Assembly: GCA_024224995.1 (NCBI GenBank)
Contig: JAAENB010000467.1
Coordinates: 1-21,435 of the forward strand
Reading direction: 5' to 3'
Source: a bacterium
GTDB taxonomy: Bacteria; Spirochaetota; UBA4802; UBA5550
DNA: 21,435 nucleotides
Every line of letters begins with the position of its first letter. Position 1 is the first letter of the stretch. Position numbers and translations under genes: made by a program. Of the stretch, positions 1-6,625 are shown in pieces. The notes beneath the pieces are model-generated. The model did no database searches and was not told the DNA's origin. It worked only from the letters and a program-made list of their open reading frames with translations.

Positions 1-120
1 ACAGTTCGGAGTTCCGCCTTCAGGCGGTTACGGGTCGTAAGTGCGAGCCGTAACCGCCTGAAGGCGGAACTCCGAACTTTTAAAAGTGTCAACTGCTTTT
101 GTAGCCATATGAAGGATGCC
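1..120. repeat. Long hairpin plus conserved tail (half of a fold-back element)
   Basis: Positions 3-33 and 48-78 form a perfect 31-bp inverted repeat around a 14-nt loop, and each arm contains a smaller palindrome (CCGCCT/AGGCGG). The hairpin is followed by a tail (about 76-120) with the core AAAGTGTCAACTGC that ends in ATGAAGGATGCC. The same tail, in the same position relative to a long hairpin, flanks the element at 13902-14041. The left end of this copy lies outside the window. It could also act as a terminator for a gene to the left, since the hairpin runs into TTTT, but the conserved tail argues for a mobile or REP-like repeat. Confidence 0.75.
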
Positions 121-160
121 CAAATAAACCTCAAATCTCAATGACCGAGATTTAAAATTG

Positions 161-235
161 TTGGAATTTGTTTGGAATTTGTATTTTGGAATTTGTTTGG
201 AATTTGTATATTGGAATTTGTTTGGAATTTGTATT
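161..235. repeat. 25-bp tandem repeat, three units, upstream of fmt
   Basis: Three consecutive 25-bp units (161-185, 186-210, 211-235) differ only at the last base. Each unit itself contains TTGGAATTTG followed by TTTGGAATTT, so it is an internally duplicated AT-rich repeat. The array ends 22 bp before the fmt start codon, so it occupies the likely promoter or leader region. There are no spacers, so it is not a CRISPR array. Confidence 0.85.
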
Positions 236-257
236 TTGAATATTAAGATTTAATATT

Positions 258-1196
258 ATGGTGGATAAAAAATATAAAATAATATTCATGGGCACCCCGG
301 ATTTTGCTGTGCCCACGTTGAATGCCCTGCACAAAAGCGTTCATGAGGTGATGTTTGTTGTGACACAGCCGGATCGCCCTGGGGGGCGAGGGCGAAAGTT
401 GCGCCCTCCGCCGGTTAAAGAAACCGCTGTCAGCAAGGGATATGAAGTTATTCAGCCTGAATCAGCCAGAACTGCCGAGTTTGCAGACCGCATAAAAGAT
501 GCCAAACCTGATCTGTTTGTTGTGGTTGCATTCGGTCATATCCTGGCTGAAAAAATTCTTGCTTTGCCGCAAATCGGGGCTATTAACATACATGCATCGC
601 TCCTGCCAAAATACCGGGGTGCTGCGCCGATACAATGGGCTGTCATAAATGGGGAAAAAGAAACCGGGGTTACCACAATGCTCATGGATAGCGGGATGGA
701 TACAGGCGATATCCTGTTAACAGAAAAAGTCGGAATTGATCCTGGCGACACATCTGGTTCCCTTCATGACCGTTTATCTGTTATTGGTGCTGATGTTCTG
801 ATAAAAGCATTAAGAAATTTTGATAACATACAACCTGTTTCCCAGGACCATACCCATGCAACTTATGCCCCCCCTCTTAATAAAAAGGATGGGCTTATAG
901 ATTGGAAAAAGCCTGCGGAAACGCTTGATGCACTCATACGCGGCGTGACACCCTGGCCCGGCGCATATACATTCCACGGTGATAAACGTCTTAAAATCTT
1001 CAGGGCAAAACCTTTGGCAACGGGTGCAGACGATCTTCCTGGAACGGTTATCAGGGGATTTCCCGGTGAACTGCGTATTGCAACAGGAAAAGGTGTTTTG
1101 TCTGTTTCGGAAATTCAGGGCGCATCCGGAAAACGGCTTTTAATCAAAGATTTTCTCCGGGGATATGAAATGCCTCCTGGGACAGTTTTAACATAA
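258..1196 (+). CDS. fmt: Methionyl-tRNA formyltransferase
   Basis: Transfers the formyl group of 10-formyltetrahydrofolate to methionyl-tRNA(fMet) in the cytoplasm, the step that prepares the initiator tRNA. At 312 aa it has the usual family length. The N-terminal formyltransferase fold starts with IIFMGTPDFAVP (8-19). The catalytic Asn-His-Asp set is visible as N110, H112 (INIHASLLP) and D148 (GMDTGD), and the signature SLLPKYRGAAPI spans 114-125. The C-terminal third (about 210-312) corresponds to the tRNA-binding OB-like domain. ATG 258 gives the family-typical short leader before the first beta strand, but no clear Shine-Dalgarno is seen. The usual partner genes (def, rsmB) are not in the window, and the gene is bracketed by tandem repeats on both sides. 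Identification is secure. Confidence 0.97.
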   Translation: MVDKKYKIIFMGTPDFAVPTLNALHKSVHEVMFVVTQPDRPGGRGRKLRPPPVKETAVSKGYEVIQPESARTAEFADRIKDAKPDLFVVVAFGHILAEKILALPQIGAINIHASLLPKYRGAAPIQWAVINGEKETGVTTMLMDSGMDTGDILLTEKVGIDPGDTSGSLHDRLSVIGADVLIKALRNFDNIQPVSQDHTHATYAPPLNKKDGLIDWKKPAETLDALIRGVTPWPGAYTFHGDKRLKIFRAKPLATGADDLPGTVIRGFPGELRIATGKGVLSVSEIQGASGKRLLIKDFLRGYEMPPGTVLT

Positions 1197-1201
1197 AGAG
1201 G

Positions 1202-1327
<126 letters not shown>

Positions 1328-1428
1328 TGAAAACCGGAAGTTTCATGATTCGATTGAGACTGTATGGGGGTTTATAAGATTAAACGAAGATCAAGGCTAT
1401 TTTAACCATTAGTAAAGGAGAGCTTCAA

Positions 1429-3048
1429 ATGAACGACAACAGCCTGGAAATATGTAAAAAAAAGACTGGGAATGGCAAAGTGGTTGTGGGAGTGATATTA
1501 GATCAAAGGGGTGATCCTCCCTTTGTCAGTGTTAAAAGATTATGGAACAGGGTTGTAAATCTTTTGTCTTCTTATTTCACTGTTCATATCTATCAGGTCA
1601 GCCAGTTCAATGTTGATTGCGATAATAATGCTTTCCGAAATTTCATAGATGAAATTCAAGTACTTGTATCACTTTCTCCTTATTATTCACTGGACAGAAC
1701 GATTGCAAATGTGCCCCTGGTAATTTTTTCACTTGGATCGCTTCACAAAGGAGGACACTGGCTTTCCAGAAATCAGGATAGTGTCCGTGAGGGTGATCTG
1801 CTCGTATTGAATTCCCAGGCATGCCAGCGCATCTTTGATGATACGGTTGCTTCCCATCCGCTATTGACATCTTTTATACCATTGGGAATAAACACCCGGA
1901 TATTTTCCCCCCGCATTAATAAAAAGGATATCCGGCATCAATATGAAATTCCCGAAAATGCATTTGTTCTGGCATATAGCGGACGCATCAGCATTCAAAA
2001 AAATGCTCATCTGCTGCTGAGCGTTGTACGGAAACTTCGCAGTTATGACAATGTCCACCTGATTTTAACAGGTTTTTTTGACGACTTTTATATTCCGGAG
2101 TTTTCAGAAAGATATCCTCCGGAATCCCGGATTGAATTTGAACAGTTGATCAAGCTGTTTGGAGTGGAAGATATGGTGACGGTAATACCTCACCAGGATG
2201 ATCCGAACAGCCTGGCAGATATTCTTGCCTGTGCTGATACAGGGATAACCCTGGCTACCCAGATTGGAGAAAATTTTGGATACACACCGGTTGAAATGCA
2301 GGCTTGCGGCTTGCCGGTCATTTGTGCTGAATGGGCCGGGTTTCGTGATACTGTTCTTGACGGAATCACAGGTTTCCATGTAGATACAACATTGACCCGC
2401 TATGGTGTGAGAGTCAGCTATGAGCAGGCTGCAACTCATATCAAATGCCTGGTCCAGAATAGGGAGAGGCTTGCAACTATGGCTGGGGCTGCCGTGAAAC
2501 ATGCTGAAAAATATGACCTTTCAGAGTTTGGAAACAAATTGTGCCAAGCTGTTGAAACAGTTGCCGGTAACAGGGCGGAAAACAACAGATTGCCACCAGC
2601 CAGCTTTATTCTTTCCCCTGCTCTGAAACACTTGCACACCCTTTTGGAGGATGATTATGGTGACAGTCGTCATATCAGTTGGGAACACCTGCATCCGAAT
2701 AAAGATTTTAAGAGCTATCAACAGATTCTTTCTCATTGTGTCTCTTATGACGCCAGCAGGATAGTGTGGACTCCTGACTGCCGAATAGCAAAAGCCATTG
2801 ACTGGATAATGGAAACTCCCCACAAGGTGATTTTCAGAGATCCTCGCTGGAATCCATCATTTGAACTTAATGGCATTAAATTTGAACCTGATGAACTGAA
2901 AACACTTTGGCAAATTGACCAGGGAACACGCCAGGTTGACGATCTGATGGCCTGCCTGAAAAAGGAAGAATTCTGGACATTGCTGGAAAATCTTGCTGAA
3001 AAAGGGATGATCCTGCCGAAAAAAGCAAAACTGGAAAAACAGATATGA
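1429..3048 (+). CDS. GT4-family glycosyltransferase with extra C-terminal domain
   Basis: Predicted GT-B-fold retaining glycosyltransferase of 539 aa that would transfer a sugar from a nucleotide-sugar donor during surface glycan assembly. The acceptor half covers about 18-160. The donor-binding half runs from about 177 (FVLAYSGRIS) to 375 and carries the GT4 E-x7-E motif (E281 and E289 in GENFGYTPVEMQACGLPV). The start is well supported: AAAGGAG lies about 10 nt before ATG 1429. The last ~130 residues are not part of a normal GT4 enzyme. In particular 480-529 (NGIKFEPDELKTLW...LLENLAEKGMIL) has the spacing of a PqqD-like or winged-helix domain, which is my inference. It is the first gene of a run coupled by a 4-bp overlap to the next glycosyltransferase. 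Donor and acceptor cannot be read from sequence. Confidence 0.88.
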   Translation: MNDNSLEICKKKTGNGKVVVGVILDQRGDPPFVSVKRLWNRVVNLLSSYFTVHIYQVSQFNVDCDNNAFRNFIDEIQVLVSLSPYYSLDRTIANVPLVIFSLGSLHKGGHWLSRNQDSVREGDLLVLNSQACQRIFDDTVASHPLLTSFIPLGINTRIFSPRINKKDIRHQYEIPENAFVLAYSGRISIQKNAHLLLSVVRKLRSYDNVHLILTGFFDDFYIPEFSERYPPESRIEFEQLIKLFGVEDMVTVIPHQDDPNSLADILACADTGITLATQIGENFGYTPVEMQACGLPVICAEWAGFRDTVLDGITGFHVDTTLTRYGVRVSYEQAATHIKCLVQNRERLATMAGAAVKHAEKYDLSEFGNKLCQAVETVAGNRAENNRLPPASFILSPALKHLHTLLEDDYGDSRHISWEHLHPNKDFKSYQQILSHCVSYDASRIVWTPDCRIAKAIDWIMETPHKVIFRDPRWNPSFELNGIKFEPDELKTLWQIDQGTRQVDDLMACLKKEEFWTLLENLAEKGMILPKKAKLEKQI

Positions 3049-3842
3049 TGAATAAGTTACCCAAAGTAAGTTGTCTGACAGTTACACTTGACAGATTGGA
3101 ATTTCTGAAAAGAGCCATCCGCTGCTTTTGCGATCAGAGCTATCCAAATAAAGAACTGGTGATCGTGACCGAAGGTGCAGTGGCATATAAGAAAAAAATT
3201 CATGACCATGTGACGGATCTGAACAGGATGGATATCAGATTGGAATTTCTTGATGGTTCTGATTACAACTTGGGAAAAGTCAGGAATATCTCTGTTGCCT
3301 GTGCCAATGGAGATTTGATTTGCCAATGGGATGATGATGATTTGTTTCATCCGTTAAGACTGGAAATCCAGATTAATGATATGATTCAAAAAAAATGTCA
3401 GGTGAGTTTTCTCACTGATCAGTTGCAATATTTCCAGGATACTCATGAAATGTTCTGGCTTAATTGGAATAGTGCCCAATGCGACATGTTGCGTCTGATT
3501 CCCGGGACACTGATCATGTATAAAGATTCAAGATTTTCTTATCCCGAGACTGGTGAAAATGCTGTCAAAGGTGAAGACAGCGGGCTTTTAGAACAAATCT
3601 ATAATCATAACATCCCCATAGCCAGATTAGGAGGATTTGGTTATTTGTATGTTTATACTTTTCACAATGAAAACACATTTGATTATGATCACCACAGGGC
3701 ACTGGCTGCTGAACGCTCAGTTCCCTTCGAATTTTTTGAAAACAATCTGACTGCTCTCAGAGAAGCCCTTGAATATTATTCTGTTCCAAAGCCTTTGTTT
3801 ATTTATCAGTTTGTCAAAGAAAAAATCTTAACTGTCAAATGA
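3045..3842 (+). CDS. GT2-family glycosyltransferase
   Basis: A 265-aa GT-A-fold inverting glycosyltransferase. The N-terminus VSCLTVTLDRLEFLKRAI is the usual GT2 opening strand and helix, followed by ELVIVTEG (37-44). The metal and nucleotide-sugar motif is the acidic run WDDDDL at 95-100, preceded by GKVRNISVACANGD (77-90), which matches the GT2 consensus of an 'N.G...AR N.G..A.G..I...D.DD' block. GENAVKGEDSGLLEQ carries the downstream acidic residues expected for the catalytic base region. ATG 3045 overlaps the previous stop codon (ATGA), so it is probably translationally coupled to the GT4 gene and made in the same operon. No transmembrane segment is obvious, so it would act at the cytoplasmic face. 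Sugar specificity is unknown. Confidence 0.88.
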   Translation: MMNKLPKVSCLTVTLDRLEFLKRAIRCFCDQSYPNKELVIVTEGAVAYKKKIHDHVTDLNRMDIRLEFLDGSDYNLGKVRNISVACANGDLICQWDDDDLFHPLRLEIQINDMIQKKCQVSFLTDQLQYFQDTHEMFWLNWNSAQCDMLRLIPGTLIMYKDSRFSYPETGENAVKGEDSGLLEQIYNHNIPIARLGGFGYLYVYTFHNENTFDYDHHRALAAERSVPFEFFENNLTALREALEYYSVPKPLFIYQFVKEKILTVK

Positions 3843-3877
3843 TCAGAGTGTCGCGGTTCTGGCAAATGAAGGATGCC
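3843..3877 (+). repeat. Copy of the GTGTC...ATGAAGGATGCC tail motif
   Basis: Directly after the stop codon of the preceding gene comes CAGAGTGTCGCGG, then GGCAAATGAAGGATGCC. This matches the tail that follows the hairpins at 1-120 and 13902-14041, but there is no hairpin here. It supplies the only purine-rich sequence before the next gene (GAAGGA, 15 nt upstream of ATG 3888). A 10-codon frame starts at its ATG (3866-3898, peptide MKDAKEHYEN) and overlaps the start of the next gene. Confidence 0.55.
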
Positions 3878-3887
3878 AAAGAACACT

Positions 3888-4601
3888 ATGAAAATTAACT
3901 TTTTAACATATGGGAATCATATTTACACAAGGGCATTGAAAAGAATAAAGCAGGAAGCTGAACGCTTTGGTATATTTGAAAATATCCATGTATATGAACC
4001 TCATAAACTTAATAAGCAATTTTTAAAACGTTTCAGTGAAATTTTGAACGCATCTCACGGGGGCGGATATTGGATATGGAAGCCCTGTATAATAAACGAA
4101 GTTTTAACAATAATCTCAGATGGTGACTATTTAGTTTATGCTGATGCTGGTTGCACAATAAACAGGAATGGCATTAAAAGATGGCAGGAATATATTGAAA
4201 TGACAGAACTGTCAGAATATGGATGTTTGTCTTTTCAAATGAATCACAGTGAAAGAAATTGGACTAAAATGGATGTGTTTGACTATTTTAATATAGACAT
4301 TGACTCTGATACAGCCATTTCAGGTCAGTTGATAGGTGGCATTATTCTTTTGAAAAAATGCAGTCACTCGCTTATGCTGGTTAACAAATGGTTATCTGTT
4401 CTTTATGAAAATCCGTTATTATTTACAGATCACTGTTATAATAAGCAGCATGAAGAATTTGTGGCACACAGATACGATCAAAGTATATTCAGTGTCATCA
4501 GGAAATTATATGGTTCTGTTATTATACCCGATGAAACTTATTATTCAGACTGGTCAGATGGGAAACATATTCCTTTTTTGGCTAAAAGACAGGCAGATTA
4601 A
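3888..4601 (+). CDS. Putative glycosyltransferase, unclassified GT-A-like family
   Basis: A 237-aa protein from ATG 3888. An alternative ATG at 3873 would add five residues (MPKNT) but sits immediately beside the purine-rich sequence, so MKINFLTYGN is preferred as the natural start. Visible blocks are NFLTYGNHIYTRALKRI (4-20), the aromatic GGGYWIWKP (58-66) and DGDYLVYADAGC (78-89). The last resembles the metal-binding strand of GT-A nucleotide-sugar transferases, with DGD or DAG in place of a plain DxD. I know related bacterial proteins in capsule and O-antigen loci only as hypothetical or sugar-transferase-like. The position, 45 bp after a GT2 gene and before an ABC exporter, supports a glycan role. 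Function is inferred from context more than from sequence. Confidence 0.7.
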   Translation: MKINFLTYGNHIYTRALKRIKQEAERFGIFENIHVYEPHKLNKQFLKRFSEILNASHGGGYWIWKPCIINEVLTIISDGDYLVYADAGCTINRNGIKRWQEYIEMTELSEYGCLSFQMNHSERNWTKMDVFDYFNIDIDSDTAISGQLIGGIILLKKCSHSLMLVNKWLSVLYENPLLFTDHCYNKQHEEFVAHRYDQSIFSVIRKLYGSVIIPDETYYSDWSDGKHIPFLAKRQAD

Positions 4602-4856
4602 TATAATTCATTCTGGCCTTGATCGGGCGTATCCACAAGTTGGGGGACACGTCATTCCGGGGAACTTCCATGACCGGTCACAATCGAAAAATGAAAGTAA
4701 ACGTCATTCCGGGGAAAATGGGAAAATCGCTGAAGATTTTCCCATTTTAACCCGGAATCCAGGGATTCACTTTCATATAAACGGTCATGAACTTTCGGTC
4801 ACAACGAAGCATGAAAGCTTCAGGAGTACAAAGCCCGCTTTGTAAGCAACACTGAC
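4602..4856. repeat. Gene-free stretch with nested palindromic repeats
   Basis: No convincing gene lies between the GT-A-like gene and the ABC exporter. The stretch is built of nested inverted repeats. GTCATTCCGGGGAA at 4651-4664 pairs with TTCCCCGGAATGAC at 4857-4870. Inside is a strong hairpin at 4706-4758: an outer 8-bp stem ATTCCGGG/CCCGGAAT and an inner perfect 14-bp stem (4715-4728 with 4735-4748) closing the loop GCTGAA. The hairpin recurs at 8515-8567. TGAAAGT and ACTTTCA segments and CGGTCA motifs flank it. An open frame of 146 codons crosses the region, but it overlaps the previous gene out of frame and mostly reads the repeats. Confidence 0.75.
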
Positions 4857-4915
4857 TTCCCCGGAATGACAGTTTGACGGAAGGTTCCCATATGACCGAA
4901 ACGAAGATCAAAGCC
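4857..4915 (+). repeat. 59-bp dispersed repeat, copy 1
   Basis: Starts TTCCCCGGAATGACAG and ends ACGAAGATCAAAGCC. It matches 12654-12712 on the same strand at all but 5 of 59 positions, and 8398-8456 on the opposite strand with a few more changes. The copy contains an ATG (4892) preceded by GGAAGG that is in frame with the ABC transporter gene downstream, so the repeat can extend that protein's N-terminus. Confidence 0.8.
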
Positions 4916-4951
4916 TTTATTCTGATTTTAACGGATTTAAAGTGGACGGAT

Positions 4952-6625
4952 ATGAAAAAATGGAGCGCGGGAAAACTTTGGTATGATTTTGTGCGTAAGT
5001 ACTGGATATATTATCTGTTAGGTATTTTTTCAGTATTGTTAACCAATCTTATGCAAATTATAATTCCAAAAATCATGGGATGGACAGTGGATCTCTTAAA
5101 AAACGATCCGATTCCGAATTTTTTAAAAAGACCAAGCGTCTTAGAGAGTTTTTATTTTTTATTTTATATTCTTGCTTTTGTTTCTCTCCTGTTAATGGTC
5201 AGCAGGGCAGGTTGGCGAATATTTTTACTGAGGCAGGGGCTTCTTGCCGGGGGCTGGCTCCGTTCAAAAGTATGGGATCATGTTCGATTCTTTCCACAGG
5301 ATAAACTGGAGCAGGAGTATAAAAGCGGCATGCTCATGAGTATCTCCAACAGTGATGTCAACTATGGCAGTGTTATCTTTGGCGGTGCTGTCATGTCACT
5401 GGTGGATTTTTCAGTTTTAGGCTCTTTGGCTTTGATATCCATGTTTCTGATAAACAGGGATATGACACTGTTAACCCTGATACTTTTTCTGTTGATTCCG
5501 ATTTCAGTCAAAATGTTGGCAAAGCTTGAAAAAGAAAAATATCATAATGCTCAGAATAGCTTAGTTTATTTTAACAACCGGTGTTCTCAAACCATATCAA
5601 CGATTAAACTGCAACGTATAACTCAAATGGGCATTTTCTGGATCAAAAGACTCATAGAATCAGCACAAGAGTACCAAAACAGGAAATTAGACGCAGCATA
5701 TACATCCCTGCTGTGGATATTGCTCATGGGGGCAATTTCAATTATCTCGTATATTATTCTCTTTACAGTGGGTGTTCATAAAGTATTCCAGGGAGAACTT
5801 ACTATAGGCGATTTTATAGTAATGCAAAGTTATATTTTTCTCTTGCAAGGTCCCTTGTTGCAACTTGGGCACGTTATTTCAGAATGGCAGCGAGCCAGGA
5901 TAAGCCTCAATCGTCTTTCTTCAATCTATAATGATGACCGGGATATCTGTTTTGTTCAAGATGGAAAGGAAATCGTAGAATCAGAACGAATTTTTGTGGT
6001 AGAAAATCTGAGCTTCATGTATCCCGGGGGAGAACGAAATGTTATTGACAAGTTAAGTTTTGTTCTCAAAAAAGGCCAGCGGCTTGGAATTACAGGACCC
6101 ATTGGGGCAGGCAAAACAACGCTTGTTAATCTTCTTTCAGGTCTTAACAGGAATTTTAATGGAAAAATCAGTTTTTTTGAGCAAGACATAAAATTATATT
6201 CTCATCAGACACTTCTCAAATATATTTGTTTAGTTTCTCAAAGACCCTTTCTGTTTGCAGATACAATCAGAAACAATTTGTGTTTGGATACAAATATTAC
6301 AGATGAGCAGATATGGGATTGTCTTCAGATTGCTGGATTAAAATCCGATGTTGAAAGGTTTCCGGATAAGCTGGATACTTTCCTGGGGGAATGGGGGATA
6401 AACCTGTCCGGCGGGCAGAAACAAAGATTAACTTTGGCAAGGGTTCTGGCAAGAAAACCAGGATTACTTTTTTTAGATGACTGTCTGAGTGCGGTTGATA
6501 CGGTGACGGAAGATCATATCCTGAATGCTGTTGATCAGAGACTGAAAGAAACAACAATTATCTGGGTTGCTCACAGGAAATCAACATTAAAATACTGTGA
6601 CAAAATTTTGGAAATGTCTTCATGA
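4952..6625 (+). CDS. ABC exporter subunit, fused TMD-NBD, degenerate ATP site
   Basis: Half-transporter of 557 aa with an N-terminal six-helix membrane domain (about 15-310) and an ATPase domain (about 345-557). Seen: Walker A GPIGAGKT (382-389), Q-loop Gln 430 (SQRPF), signature LSGGQ (485-489), Walker B LLFLDD (505-510) and H-loop His 541. The residue after the Walker B Asp is Asp, not the catalytic Glu. This is typical of the inactive-site partner in heterodimeric exporters such as TM287/288, and the next gene has the complementary features. The start is uncertain. ATG 4892 has a better ribosome-binding site but lies in a dispersed repeat; ATG 4952 leaves about 15 residues before the first membrane helix, as in relatives. 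From context it is a candidate glycan or glycolipid flippase, but peptide or drug export is possible. The C-terminus ends soon after the H-loop. Confidence 0.92.
   Translation: MKKWSAGKLWYDFVRKYWIYYLLGIFSVLLTNLMQIIIPKIMGWTVDLLKNDPIPNFLKRPSVLESFYFLFYILAFVSLLLMVSRAGWRIFLLRQGLLAGGWLRSKVWDHVRFFPQDKLEQEYKSGMLMSISNSDVNYGSVIFGGAVMSLVDFSVLGSLALISMFLINRDMTLLTLILFLLIPISVKMLAKLEKEKYHNAQNSLVYFNNRCSQTISTIKLQRITQMGIFWIKRLIESAQEYQNRKLDAAYTSLLWILLMGAISIISYIILFTVGVHKVFQGELTIGDFIVMQSYIFLLQGPLLQLGHVISEWQRARISLNRLSSIYNDDRDICFVQDGKEIVESERIFVVENLSFMYPGGERNVIDKLSFVLKKGQRLGITGPIGAGKTTLVNLLSGLNRNFNGKISFFEQDIKLYSHQTLLKYICLVSQRPFLFADTIRNNLCLDTNITDEQIWDCLQIAGLKSDVERFPDKLDTFLGEWGINLSGGQKQRLTLARVLARKPGLLFLDDCLSAVDTVTEDHILNAVDQRLKETTIIWVAHRKSTLKYCDKILEMSS

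Noticed and set aside
152..334. 60-codon minus-strand frame across the 25-bp repeats
   Set aside because: Low-complexity product of the tandem array that overlaps fmt on the opposite strand.
2104..2502. 132-codon minus-strand frame inside the GT4 gene
   Set aside because: Shadow of the strongly supported GT4 reading frame on the other strand.
4405..4845. 146-codon open frame overlapping the end of the unclassified glycosyltransferase gene
   Set aside because: The first half is out of frame inside a better gene and the second half is repeat sequence; no start signal.
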